Positions 8,835 to 18,527 are shown, counted from the first letter of the stretch. The stretch: DNA of 64,000 nucleotides from an uncultured Prevotella sp. (GCA_902495455.1 CABUXJ010000006.1:1-64000), one strand, 5' to 3'. Made by a program: numbers and translations. The notes: generated by a model from the sequence alone, not told the origin.

Positions 8835-9331
8835 CGCAATGTTGTCATTCTCAAAAACTCCTCACGTATCCGCCGCCGCGCCCTCGACAGGTTCTGCCTC
8901 AGGCTTTCGGGCGTGCATCCCGTTATAGCCATTATCTCCGCGGCCTCATATCCTTCCATCTCCTTCATCCTGAAGATGCGTGACTGCAGGGGCGGCAAGG
9001 CGTTGACGATGCGCTCTATCAGCCGAATATCGTCAGCAGCCTCGGTACGTTCCTCCACTGATGCCGTGCCGCACGCCTCTGCTGACCGCATGTCCCCGCG
9101 TTCGAGCTTCTGCCGCCGCCACCGGTCCGTGGCCATATTGCGCAGTATGGTCATGGCCAAGGCCTCGTGATTGGTATGGCGGTCGAGCTCGTCGCGCATG
9201 CCCCACAACTTGAGCATCACCTCCTGTACAAGGTCCTCGGCGCTGTCGTCATCGCCCGTCAGCTGCCGCGCCCTGACCATCAGCCGCATCCGCATCGGCA
9301 CTATTTTCCGGTTGAACGTATCTAACTCCAT
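8831..9331 (-). CDS. ECF-type RNA polymerase sigma factor
   Basis: A 166-residue sigma-70 family protein with only regions 2 and 4. Region 2 contains DDDSAEDLVQEVMLKLW and the following promoter-melting segment (NHEALAMTILRNMATDRWRR). Region 4 contains the helix-turn-helix LPPLQSRIFRMKEMEGYEAAEIMAITGCTPE-type sequence ending with SRARRRI. It is the first gene of a cassette with a membrane-bound putative anti-sigma partner, a small secreted protein and perhaps the beta-barrel protein. The target promoters are unknown. Confidence 0.93.
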   Translation of the reverse strand: MELDTFNRKIVPMRMRLMVRARQLTGDDDSAEDLVQEVMLKLWGMRDELDRHTNHEALAMTILRNMATDRWRRQKLERGDMRSAEACGTASVEERTEAADDIRLIERIVNALPPLQSRIFRMKEMEGYEAAEIMAITGCTPESLRQNLSRARRRIREEFLRMTTLR

Positions 9332-9404
9332 ATCTGTTTCTATTGATTAAACGAACGCAGCGGGATTTTGTGACATCGGAAACTAATTTATTTCATAAAA
9401 AGAG

Positions 9405-9445
9405 CAAGGGCACTGAAAAAGTCCGGAACCTTTTCAGTGCCCTTG
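9405..9445 (-). terminator. Rho-independent terminator of the mgtC-like gene
   Basis: CAAGGGCACTGAAAA...G (9405-9421) pairs with 9430-9445 around an 8-nt loop. Read on the minus strand the stem is followed closely by CTCTTTTT. It lies 26 bp after the stop of the MgtC-like gene. Confidence 0.75.
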
Positions 9446-9470
9446 TCTCCCACACGCCGCACGTGCCGTA

Positions 9471-10139
9471 TTATTCGATACGCCCGATCTCCACACCCTC
9501 AAAACCGCTGATGATGTCAAACATCATCGTCTCATATTGGAATCGTTTGACCCTCAGTTCCATATCCACCTTCAACTGCAGACCCTCGCTGGTCGTCACC
9601 TCACGCATGCTGTATGAAAAGACCTCGACCTTCTCTCGCTTCATACGCTTTATCACGCCGCGGATGACATCCTTCGACGGAGCGTAGAATGTGACCGAGA
9701 CGTTGCGCCCGCCGAACCGCTGGAGGATGGCGTTGAGAGCCTCAAGGCAGAGCAGGACGAGCACCGTCGTGGCCGTGGCCAGCAGATAGAGGCCCGCGCC
9801 GCAGGTCATACCGATGGCCGCCGTAACCCAAAGACCGGCCGCCGTGGTCAGTCCGCGGATGACGTTCTTCTGAAAGATAATGATACCGGCACCGATAAAT
9901 CCGATGCCCGACACCACCTGTGAGGCGATGCGTGAGGGGTCAAGCGACACGTTGGGTGTCCCGCCGGATATGACGGTGTCAAAACCGTATTGTGACAGCA
10001 CCATAAACAGTGCGCTGCCCAATGCGACGAGAAAGTGCGTGCGCAGTCCGGCTTCCTTGGCACGGTATTCGCGCTCCAGACCGATGAGGCCGCCGAGCAG
10101 GGCTGCGATGAAAATGCTGATGATATATTCTGATGGCAT
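9471..10139 (-). CDS. MgtC/SapB family membrane protein
   Basis: A 222-residue protein of the MgtC/SapB family. The N-terminal half has four to five membrane segments with the signature LLGGLIGLEREYRAKEAGLRTH and GIGFIGAGIII, then AAGLWVTAAIGMTCGAG. The C-terminal about 75 residues form a soluble ACT-like domain. In pathogens MgtC modulates the F-type ATP synthase and magnesium adaptation; in commensal Bacteroidetes the role is unknown. It stands alone with its own terminator at 9405-9445. Confidence 0.9.
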   Translation of the reverse strand: MPSEYIISIFIAALLGGLIGLEREYRAKEAGLRTHFLVALGSALFMVLSQYGFDTVISGGTPNVSLDPSRIASQVVSGIGFIGAGIIIFQKNVIRGLTTAAGLWVTAAIGMTCGAGLYLLATATTVLVLLCLEALNAILQRFGGRNVSVTFYAPSKDVIRGVIKRMKREKVEVFSYSMREVTTSEGLQLKVDMELRVKRFQYETMMFDIISGFEGVEIGRIE

Positions 10140-10186
10140 AAGGCTCTGTATTCTTTTCGTTTGTTGTATTCAAATGATTTCTTGAA

Positions 10187-10276
10187 ACGCAAAGACCGCA
10201 AAGACGCAAAGACCGGATATCATCGTCTTGAAGCGGTTGTTTTTGTCTTTACGCCTTTGCGTCCTTTGCGTTTCAT
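10187..10276. repeat. Inverted repeat of CAAAGACG units
   Basis: About 28 nt of AACGCAAAGACCGCAAAGACG sense at 10187-10213 faces the near-complement GTCTTTACGCCTTTGCGTCC (10247-10275). The same CTTTGCGTCTTTGCGTTT motif makes the long perfect palindrome at 49946-50053. It lies between the second GH43 gene (3' end, 10314) and the MgtC-like gene's 5' region. Confidence 0.7.
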
Positions 10277-10313
10277 TGGTTATCCGTCATGACGCCAATT
10301 CGTCTGAAGATGG

Positions 10314-12542
10314 TCACTCCCCTACCCCGCAGCGTTCGTTGTCCAGCACGAGGTGGGCTTTCTCCATTGTCAGGAAACATCCCTTCGTGCCGGCGGGCAG
10401 TCCGCTGACGGTATAGGAATAGTTATACTTCTTTCCTGCCGCTGTCGTTGTCACGGCTGTCATGACGGCCGTACCGTCTTTTACGGTGAGCGTGAGGTCT
10501 ACCTGCGCGCCGTTCATATCGGAGGTGAACGTCGTCCAGTCGTAGTCGTTGGTCATTCCTGCGGCACGAAGTTCGTCCGTGGCGTAGGTTCCCCAGCCGT
10601 AGGCATCGGCACGCAGGACATAATATTCCGTATAGCCGTTCTCTCCGCGCTGCTTTCCGTTGGTGAGGACGAGCAGCCAGTTGTTCCAGTTGGCGGCCCC
10701 GTCGGTATAGTTCCGGAACGAATAGCGGAACGTACCTTCGCCAGACGAGAGGCTGAGATAGGGCGTGAAATACTGCCAGAATGACGCGGTGTTGTCCTCC
10801 GGGCCATACGTGCTGTACGCCTGCTTCACGGTCTTCTTGCCCCAATAGGTCTTCTTTCCGCCCGTGCCATAACCGGCATATACGATAGTCGCGGCGCGCG
10901 GCGATGTCTCCCAATCGGCTTCGCGACATAGCAGCAGTTTCTGCGTGCCTATCGTCAGCGTATTTGTAGCGGCGTCGAAACTCCATGTCTGACCGCCGAA
11001 CGGCGTTCCCTCGACCTTGTGGTCGGCCGTCAGCGTCAGCGACGTCGCGACGGACTGGGTCTGATATTTATATTCCAGCGTCACGTTCTCCCACTCGCCC
11101 GTCAGCTCTTCCTCGCTGATCGGAGCCTGCGGCACGCCGCCGTAACATTCGGGCATCACCACGGGCCATCCGTCCTCAGTCCAGAGTATGCGGCGCACCT
11201 GTCCCTGCATGATGGCGTTGCTGTAGGCGTCACCGTAGGCATCGGCCGGGAGACGGCCCTGAGAGGAATAGAACCAGTTGCCGCGACCGTCGTCAAACAC
11301 GGCACAGTGGCTTATGCCGACCCAGCCGTAGCCCTGAGAGAAGCGGTAGGGGTGGGTCACGAGCGGCCAAGCGTCGCCGCCGCGCGTGGTGACGTCCGTA
11401 CCGTCCATGCCGACATACGGGCCGTCGACATTGCGGGATCGCACAACGCGGGTATTATAGGCCACGGCCAGTTCGTCACAGGCCATGAAGAGATAGTAGT
11501 AGCCGTCGCGCCAGATGACCTCCGGAGCTTCGGCTGCCTGCCAGCGGTTGCCCATCTGACGGGTGCATATCTGCTTGCCGTAGGCCGTGATGTCACCCCA
11601 GGGCATGCCCAGCTCCGTCTTCGGCATGCCCGTCTCGGCATCCAGTTCGACGGCGGCGAATCCGGAGTGCCACGAACCGTAGATGAGCCAGTGGGCACCC
11701 TCAGGAGTGATGATGTAGGAGGGGTCGATGGCGTTGTACTTGAAATAGCAGTTGGCCCAGTCGTCGGGCTTCACGTAGAAGTTCAACTGCTTGTCGGATG
11801 CGTTGGTCAGCACGTATCCCTTGTCCTCCCAGCTCGTCACGTCCTCAGGCGTGGCCGTCTCCATCATACCGATGAAGGCGCGTTCGCCCCACGAGTTATC
11901 CCCGTCGATATAGCCGGGACAGGTGATGGCGTAGTACATACGGTAGAGTCCGCTCCTGACGCGGCGCACGCATGGCGCCCAATAGCCGAACAGTTCGTCG
12001 TTGGTGAAATCGGCCGTACTCTCGCCCAGTCCCATCGCCGCGCGTATCTCGTTGAGCTTCGGCTTGACCCACTGGGGCAGACGGGGCATCGTCGTGCCCA
12101 TGAACTCCCAGTCGACGAGATTGCGCGAACGGCGGCACATGAAGTGTCCGTGGCCCGAATGGGCATTGCCGAAACTGGCGTCGGTCGTGTACATATAGTA
12201 ATAGCCGTCGTCCGCCCGCATGACCGACGGGTCATGGACGTTGGCCAGATTCCATTTAGCGCGGTCTCCCCAACCGGATATGTTGCGGTAGTAGTCGGGA
12301 TATTCCGGAGCTTTATATGTCGCAAGACGGTCGGCCAGCGGAGCCACCGTGACGCTCTTTATGCTGCTGATGTCCACACCCCCGAACGTCCACGTGCCGT
12401 CACCGCCGTCCACAAAACCCGCGTCGGCGGAACTGCCCATGACAGTTTTCCCGCCGTCGTTCTGTTCTATGACAAACTGCGCCTTTGCCACACCTGCCGC
12501 CATCATCAATGCGGCGGCAAACAATATTGTCTTTGTATTCAT
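10314..12542 (-). CDS. Secreted multidomain GH43 family glycoside hydrolase (arabinanase-like)
   Basis: A 742-residue secreted enzyme. A signal peptide (1-21, ending AKA) precedes a short beta-rich N-terminal region resembling the start of the upstream small protein, then the GH43 propeller from about 95 to 470. Asp104 in VHDPSV is the predicted base, AIDPSYI carries the second Asp, and AAEAPEVIW the acid Glu. The propeller ends in RRILWTEDGWPVV, typical of arabinan endo-arabinosidases. The remaining about 250 residues form beta-sandwich/lipocalin-like domains of the kind found at the C-terminus of Bacteroidales GH43 enzymes. It is 18 bp downstream of, and probably co-transcribed with, the 12561-13031 gene. 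The likely role is cleavage of pectic arabinan. Confidence 0.88.
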   Translation of the reverse strand: MNTKTILFAAALMMAAGVAKAQFVIEQNDGGKTVMGSSADAGFVDGGDGTWTFGGVDISSIKSVTVAPLADRLATYKAPEYPDYYRNISGWGDRAKWNLANVHDPSVMRADDGYYYMYTTDASFGNAHSGHGHFMCRRSRNLVDWEFMGTTMPRLPQWVKPKLNEIRAAMGLGESTADFTNDELFGYWAPCVRRVRSGLYRMYYAITCPGYIDGDNSWGERAFIGMMETATPEDVTSWEDKGYVLTNASDKQLNFYVKPDDWANCYFKYNAIDPSYIITPEGAHWLIYGSWHSGFAAVELDAETGMPKTELGMPWGDITAYGKQICTRQMGNRWQAAEAPEVIWRDGYYYLFMACDELAVAYNTRVVRSRNVDGPYVGMDGTDVTTRGGDAWPLVTHPYRFSQGYGWVGISHCAVFDDGRGNWFYSSQGRLPADAYGDAYSNAIMQGQVRRILWTEDGWPVVMPECYGGVPQAPISEEELTGEWENVTLEYKYQTQSVATSLTLTADHKVEGTPFGGQTWSFDAATNTLTIGTQKLLLCREADWETSPRAATIVYAGYGTGGKKTYWGKKTVKQAYSTYGPEDNTASFWQYFTPYLSLSSGEGTFRYSFRNYTDGAANWNNWLLVLTNGKQRGENGYTEYYVLRADAYGWGTYATDELRAAGMTNDYDWTTFTSDMNGAQVDLTLTVKDGTAVMTAVTTTAAGKKYNYSYTVSGLPAGTKGCFLTMEKAHLVLDNERCGVGE

Positions 12543-12560
12543 CGTGATTTCCTCCTTTGC

Positions 12561-13031
12561 TTATCGTTTCATGAATTTGACCGTCACGTCGCCGGCCATG
12601 AGGACATACACTCCCGTGGCCAGTCCCGCCACATCGACCGTCGTCACACGTCCGTCGCCAATCACTGTCCGCACCGCGCGGCCACCGCCGTCAAAGACCG
12701 TTATCCTCGTGCCCGCAGGACATCCCGTCAGCGTCAGCCGGCCGTCGACTAGTCCGAACGGCCGTGTATCCGCTCCGTCGCGCCGGGGCGAGGCTATGGC
12801 CGAAGGGTCGACTTGCATGAAACTCACTTCCTTGGCTCCGCTGATCATGCTGCCATCCTTGCACACCACGGCGAAAGTGTCGTCTGCGTCCGACGCCAAC
12901 AGAAATCCGACGCCGGTCATCAGCACCGTCCGGCCACTCTGCGGCTCGACCAGCGCCCACTCCTTTAGGTCCTGCGCCTGTGCGGACAAGCAACAGAACG
13001 AAGCAACAAATAGTTGTAGCAGTTTTTTCAT
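12561..13031 (-). CDS. Small secreted protein with C-terminal sorting-signal-like segment
   Basis: A 156-residue protein with a signal peptide (to SAQAQ, about residue 20). Its mature N-terminus (PQSGRTVLMTGVGFLLASD) resembles the short beta-domain at the N-terminus of the next gene's GH43 enzyme. The last about 55 residues (ITVFDGGGRAVRTV ... GLATGVYVLMAG ... VKFMKR) have the pattern of type IX secretion C-terminal sorting domains, which end in a Gly-x-Tyr-hydrophobic strand and a basic terminus. No catalytic motif is visible. It probably forms an operon with the GH43 gene, so a binding or surface-attachment function in arabinan use is conceivable but unproven. Confidence 0.7.
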   Translation of the reverse strand: MKKLLQLFVASFCCLSAQAQDLKEWALVEPQSGRTVLMTGVGFLLASDADDTFAVVCKDGSMISGAKEVSFMQVDPSAIASPRRDGADTRPFGLVDGRLTLTGCPAGTRITVFDGGGRAVRTVIGDGRVTTVDVAGLATGVYVLMAGDVTVKFMKR

Positions 13032-13098
13032 CTGTAGTTCATTTCGTTAATATTGTTTTTCGATTTTCCGAAATAATGGCCACGCATCATGAAAGACA

Positions 13099-13509
13099 TC
13101 ATGTCCACAAGTCCGTGATGTACATCGGAAATCCGTGGTCCGAACGCTTGAAGCCCAACGACTCGTAAAAATGTATTCCATCTTCGTAGGCGACGAGCGC
13201 TATGCGCAGGTAGTCCTTATACTTCTCTTTTGTCATCTCGACCAGACGACGCCCGATGCCGCGGCCCTGATAAGCCGGATCGACGAGCAGATAGTGGACG
13301 TAGGCCGTCATCACACCGTCGTCCATCGTGCAAATCATACCGACCAGCCGGTCGCCGTCCCACGCAGAATAGACGGCCTCATAGTTCTTCATCGCTTCAA
13401 CCAGCTTATCGGGATAGTGGCCCGACGACCATTCGACCGAAAGAAACAGCCGCTCCAACTCGTCACGTCCGAAGTCGTGGATTGTCTTATATTCTATTCT
13501 TTTACTCAT
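13099..13509 (-). CDS. GNAT family N-acetyltransferase
   Basis: A 136-residue Gcn5-related acetyltransferase. The acetyl-CoA loop is visible as YQGRGIGRRLV, after the strand VHYLLVDPA. The N-terminus IEYKTIHDFGRDELERLFLSV and the final HFYESLGFKRSDHGFPMY also fit the family. An open frame extends to 13569, but a -7 box at 13538-13545 places the transcription start after those upstream codons, so the ATG at 13509 is chosen. The substrate is unknown. Confidence 0.9.
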   Translation of the reverse strand: MSKRIEYKTIHDFGRDELERLFLSVEWSSGHYPDKLVEAMKNYEAVYSAWDGDRLVGMICTMDDGVMTAYVHYLLVDPAYQGRGIGRRLVEMTKEKYKDYLRIALVAYEDGIHFYESLGFKRSDHGFPMYITDLWT

Positions 13510-13537
13510 TTTATTAATATATGATTTCCAGCTAATG

Positions 13538-13545
13538 CAAAGATA
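13538..13545 (-). promoter_or_regulatory. Predicted promoter -7 box of the GNAT gene
   Basis: The minus strand reads TATCTTTG, an exact match to the Bacteroidetes TAnnTTTG box, 29 bp upstream of the chosen ATG. Confidence 0.6.
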
Positions 13546-13660
13546 CAATTTTTCCGCCATAACAGTCACAACTTCATAAGAAAAGCATAATCAAAAGCAA
13601 TAGTGTCCCATGATTTTATGCAAAATTATTGGAGACACTACTGCTTCCTGACCATTCTGT

Positions 13661-13702
13661 CACCAAAATCTTTTGGTGGAAATAGATTAAAATGTATCTT
13701 TG
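13661..13702 (+). promoter_or_regulatory. Promoter with overlapping palindrome before the MNT pseudogene
   Basis: A -33 element (TTTTGG, 13671-13676) and -7 box TATCTTTG (13695-13702) have 19-nt spacing. The -33 element lies within the palindrome CACCAAAATCTTTTGGTG (13661-13678), a plausible operator. The start codon of the broken nucleotidyltransferase follows at 13721. Confidence 0.55.
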
Positions 13703-13720
13703 CAGAAAACGATTCCCAAA

Positions 13721-14006
13721 ATGAGCAGAACTGATTATATAACCATCCTGCTATCCTGCAGCGAGACACTCAGAAGAAACTTCGGGATAAAGTCCCTTCG
13801 GCTCTATCGCCCGCAATGAGCACAAAGCGGCGAGCGACGTGGATGTCTGTGTCGATACGGAGACGCCCAATCCTTTCATCCTCATGGATGTGAAAGAGTA
13901 TCTGGAGCAACTGTTCGGATGTCCGGTTGACATCGTGCGCTATCACAAAAACATTAATCCTTTTCTAAAAAGACGGATAGAAAATGAAGGAATCGTTATC
14001 TTCTAA
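13721..14006 (+). pseudogene. Frameshifted MNT-type nucleotidyltransferase (MntA-like antitoxin)
   Basis: The first frame starts MSRTDYITILLSCSETLRR...FGIKSLRLY and stops after 32 codons. Shifting frame within CTCT^ATCGCCCGC recovers ARNEHKAASDVDVCVDTETP and runs to a TAA at 14004-14006, ending EGIVIF. Together these form a roughly 95-residue minimal nucleotidyltransferase of the MntA/HepT toxin-antitoxin type. The break falls where the GS motif (FGSxARNE) should be, so about 8 bp including the catalytic Gly-Ser appear deleted; the SDVDV acidic pair remains. A possible stub of a partner (ATG at 13984, 25 codons) overlaps its end, but no full HepT gene follows. The gene must be inactive unless this is a sequencing error. 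Confidence 0.8.
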
Positions 14007-14094
14007 GCATCTTGCACTGGAAATTATTTTGGACTCTATTGAACCAAAATGCATTGTTTAAAAAGCTCATTTACTTTAAAAAAAACATACAAAA

Positions 14095-14590
14095 CGACCT
14101 TTACGAAAACTTCCGTTCAAGCACGGTTTTGCCACTCGCAAGGCCCTTATTGGTTGTTTGAAAGGACAACTTGGCGTCGGAAAAAGCGCATTTCCGACGC
14201 CAAGTTGTTCCCGTAAGGCCCTCCCGGCTCTCCGAAATCGAAGCAAACGGAGGTTTTTTGATTGTTGTTTTTATCCCGAAAAAGCCACTTTTTCGTGCCG
14301 TAAGGCCTCCGTTGGTCTGCAGCGGCATTGCCGTTGGATTGCCGTAAGGGCCCCGTCGCAATGCAACAACGGCCCCGTTGGAAGGTCGCGGGGCCCTTAC
14401 GGCAGCCTCATCCGGGCGTTTCGAAAGCAGAACGGCTGCGAAAGCAAACACAAGCAACTGAAATACAGATACATAGAAAAACAGCGGAAATATTGTCGTA
14501 AAATCGGGACGATTTTAAAGTGCTCATATTTCAAGAATTTGAGAGCACGGGCGAAAAATTTTAGAAAGTGCCTCGTTCTGAGGGCCTAAA
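14095..14590. repeat. GC-rich hairpin-array repeat, copy B1
   Basis: This is a hairpin-rich repeat whose right edge (about 14515-14582, containing AGAAAGTGCCTC) is the reverse complement of the left edge of the copy at 50100-50170. It includes a perfect 18-bp stem (14166-14183 with 14191-14208, 7-nt loop) and several GCCGTAAGGCC / GGCCCTTACGGC blocks (14301-14311, 14343-14355, 14391-14404). No coding sequence is supported within it. Confidence 0.75.
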
Positions 14591-14672
14591 ATTAAGAAAA
14601 ATATTTATTAATGAGTAGTGTGTAAATAGCGGAAAATCTACAGTTGAAGAAGAAAGCCGGATTTAGCCGGCC

Positions 14673-15281
14673 TCACTTCTTCAACGCTCTCCCAAGCTCC
14701 AGCGCATGACGGTCGAACTCAGCTGCCCCGGAGTGTTGCCATACGTCACCGAGGAAGGCGGCACCACCGAAATGCCATTCGCGGAGCTGCGGAATCTTGT
14801 CGATTGTGACACCTCCGAGAGCCACGACACGGCTGTCGATGAGTCCGTCGGTGGCGGCCGTGCGGAGCATTTCGTCGGTATATGCCGACTGATACCCCTG
14901 TTTGGAGATGCTGTCGAATATCGGGCAGAGGAAGACATAGTCCGCGGTCGCTTTCCGTTCGGCCGCCTCAGCGATGGAATGGCATGAGGCTGACACCGTC
15001 GGAAGCCCGTCGGAAGTGTGGGCAAAAGACGGCGCGACGGGATTGCGGCGGTTGAGGTGAACACCAGCAAGACCATAGTCGCGACACAGGTTGAAGTGGT
15101 CGTGGATGACGATGCGCGGCAGCAGGGCGGCAGGCAGGGCGTCGAGCAAACGGGCGCAATCTTCGGCCGCAAAATCGGGTTTGCGCAAGTGGAGCGTGTC
15201 GAGGCCGCAATCGAAGAGCCGGCATATCAGGGTGGCCTCATCGGGGATGAAATCCGGGGATGTTATAACGACGTAACGCAT
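14673..15281 (-). CDS. TenI/ThiE-like protein (second thiamine phosphate synthase homologue)
   Basis: A 202-residue TIM-barrel protein of the ThiE/TenI superfamily, last gene of the thiamine operon. Visible segments: LDTLHLRKPDF, the phosphate-side GVHLNRRNP, SCHSIAEA, DYVFLCPIFDSISKQGY and VVALGGV. Compared with the true ThiE (17028-17642) it lacks the DGVHLGxxD metal-site segment and the GP(F/V)xxTxTK loop, so it more likely acts like TenI (thiazole tautomerase) or is a specialised synthase. The frame is open to 15335, but the terminator hairpin at 15299-15340 covers that part, so ATG 15281 (MRYVVITSPDF) is chosen. Confidence 0.8.
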   Translation of the reverse strand: MRYVVITSPDFIPDEATLICRLFDCGLDTLHLRKPDFAAEDCARLLDALPAALLPRIVIHDHFNLCRDYGLAGVHLNRRNPVAPSFAHTSDGLPTVSASCHSIAEAAERKATADYVFLCPIFDSISKQGYQSAYTDEMLRTAATDGLIDSRVVALGGVTIDKIPQLREWHFGGAAFLGDVWQHSGAAEFDRHALELGRALKK

Positions 15282-15298
15282 ATATAAGGAATACAAAA

Positions 15299-15340
15299 AA
15301 GGTGCGTCAAAACCCACAATTGCGGACTTTGACACACCTT
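15299..15340 (-). terminator. Terminator hairpin after thiC
   Basis: AAGGTGCGTCAAA at the left pairs (with one G-U) with TTTGACACACCTT at the right. On the minus strand the stem is followed by TTTTTTGT. It lies 21 bp after the thiC stop, before the TenI-like gene, and would attenuate expression of that last gene. Confidence 0.75.
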
Positions 15341-15360
15341 CGGATTATTGTCTTTTCTGC

Positions 15361-16938
<1,578 letters not shown>

Positions 16939-16955
16939 GTTTCTTTTTTATTAAT

Positions 16956-17009
16956 TTATTTATGGAGTTAACTCCTTAACTCCCTTCAACTCCTTAACTC
17001 CATAAATAA
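16956..17009. repeat. Inverted repeat of TTAACTCC units between thiE and thiC
   Basis: 16956-16970 (TTATTTATGGAGTTA) is the exact complement of 16995-17009. Between them are further TTAACTCC copies, giving nested pairing. The position in the intergenic of the operon suggests an RNA processing or stability structure, but it belongs to the same class of short-tandem palindromes seen across the window. Confidence 0.65.
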
Positions 17010-17027
17010 AACTCTTTGATTTTTCAC

Positions 17028-17642
17028 TTATAATTCAATTATCCTCCTCATCTCCTCCACCGGATTTTCAGCGTCGAGTACGGCTCCGCTCAGTGCGATG
17101 CCATGCACGCCGGTAGCCATCACCGCCGGAATATCGTCACGGAGTATGCCGCCGATGGCCACCACGGGCAGGTCGATGCCGGCCGCATCCATGCGGGTGG
17201 TGATATCGCGGTAGCCGTCGAGGCCGAGCACGGGCGACAGGTTTGCCTTTGTCGTAGTGAAGCGGAACGGGCCGCAACCTATATAGTCGGCTCCTTCGCG
17301 CCACAGGCGTTCCACGTCTTCAAACGTGTTGGCCGTTCCGCCGATGATGAACTCCTCGCCGAGAACGCGGCGCGCCTCACTCACGGGCATGTCGTTGCGC
17401 CCGAGATGCACACCGTCGGCCTTCAGTTCCTTGGCCAGTTCCACGCGGTCATCAAGCAAAAAGATTGCCTCATGCTCCCGGCAGAGTGGCTGAATGACGG
17501 CAGCTGCCTCGCGCACCTCGTCGTCCGTGGCGTCTTTCATGCGCAGCTGAATCCACCGGCAGCCGCCTTCGAGCGCCATGCGGGCACCGTCAATGTATGA
17601 GAACCGGTCGTTCTTATGGGTTATAAACTGTACTTGTTTCAT
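17028..17642 (-). CDS. thiE: Thiamine phosphate synthase ThiE
   Basis: A 204-residue TIM barrel joining HMP-PP and thiazole phosphate into thiamine phosphate. Family features: WIQLRMKDATDDEV, LLDDRVELAKELKADGVHLGRNDMP (metal and pyrophosphate binding), IIGGTANTFEDV, GADYIGCGPFRFTTTK and VVAIGGI. The start overlaps the thiD stop by 4 bp (ATGA), so the two are translationally coupled. Confidence 0.95.
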   Translation of the reverse strand: MKQVQFITHKNDRFSYIDGARMALEGGCRWIQLRMKDATDDEVREAAAVIQPLCREHEAIFLLDDRVELAKELKADGVHLGRNDMPVSEARRVLGEEFIIGGTANTFEDVERLWREGADYIGCGPFRFTTTKANLSPVLGLDGYRDITTRMDAAGIDLPVVAIGGILRDDIPAVMATGVHGIALSGAVLDAENPVEEMRRIIEL

Positions 17643-18517
17643 ATCTTAATCAGTTTCTTCGGGTCAAAGAAGTGGTTGACAGGGCCGTGACCACTGCCTA
17701 TTTCCACGTCGGCGCCGGCCTTCAGTGCATCCGTAAGATAGTCTTTGGCCAGCGCGATGGCGTCACCGGCCGGACAACTGAACGCGAGATACGATGCTAT
17801 TGCTGCCGAAAGCGTGCATCCGGTGCCGTGGGTGTTGCGCGTCGGAACATTGTCGCACGCAAATTCATACATCATCAGGCCGCCATCCACGACACGGAAT
17901 TCGTCCACTGCGCTGCTTCCTTCCACGAAACGGTTTTCATCCAAGACACGATAGAACCGGTCAGTCTTTCGTCCGGCAAGATGTCCGCCCTTTATCAGGA
18001 CAGCCTCACAGCCCTTCTTCAGTATCCTTCCGGCGGCAATGTCCATGTCGGCACAGGACGTTATCTTCATGCCTGCCAGCACCTCAGCCTCCGGAACATT
18101 GGGTGTCAGCAGCGTTGCCATAGGTAGTAACCGTCGACAGAAGACATCGAGAGCATCCTCCTGCATGAGCCGCGAACCGCTTGTGGAGACCATCACCGGG
18201 TCCACAACGAGACGGTCAACGTCATACTGGCTCAACGTGTCAGCTATGGCGCATATCGTGTCGGCATCGTTGACCATGCCGATCTTAATGGCCAGCGGAT
18301 GTATGTCGGCCATCACGGCGCGTATCTGTCCGGCCACGATGTCGGGACGTATGGCCTGAACGGCAGTCACGCCGAGCGTGTTCTGCACCGTTATCGACGT
18401 TATGGCCGACGCCGCGTAACATCCCAGCGCCGATATTGTCTTTATGTCGGCCTGTATGCCGGCACCGCCGCTGCTGTCGCTGCCGGCAATGGTGAGAACG
18501 GGAAAATACCTTTTCAT
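17639..18517 (-). CDS. thiD: Hydroxymethylpyrimidine/phosphomethylpyrimidine kinase ThiD
   Basis: A 292-residue ribokinase-fold kinase phosphorylating HMP and HMP-P. The signature is TIAGSDSSGGAGIQADIKT near the N-terminus, then VDPVMVSTSGSRL, LLTPNVPEAEVL, and the anion-hole/catalytic segment TRNTHGTGCTLSAAIA. The C-terminus ends GHGPVNHF, characteristic of ThiD. It sits between thiH (10 bp upstream) and thiE (4-bp overlap) in the thiamine operon. Confidence 0.96.
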   Translation of the reverse strand: MKRYFPVLTIAGSDSSGGAGIQADIKTISALGCYAASAITSITVQNTLGVTAVQAIRPDIVAGQIRAVMADIHPLAIKIGMVNDADTICAIADTLSQYDVDRLVVDPVMVSTSGSRLMQEDALDVFCRRLLPMATLLTPNVPEAEVLAGMKITSCADMDIAAGRILKKGCEAVLIKGGHLAGRKTDRFYRVLDENRFVEGSSAVDEFRVVDGGLMMYEFACDNVPTRNTHGTGCTLSAAIASYLAFSCPAGDAIALAKDYLTDALKAGADVEIGSGHGPVNHFFDPKKLIKI

Positions 18518-18527
18518 TCTTCGTTCT

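Noticed and set aside
11019..12752. 577-codon plus-strand open frame
   Set aside because: It is antisense to the GH43 gene and the small secreted gene; composition rich in Arg, His and Val reflects the opposite strand.
13984..14061. HepT toxin gene downstream of the MntA-like pseudogene
   Set aside because: Only 25 codons are open and no HEPN-type RxxxxH motif is seen, so it is at most a stub.
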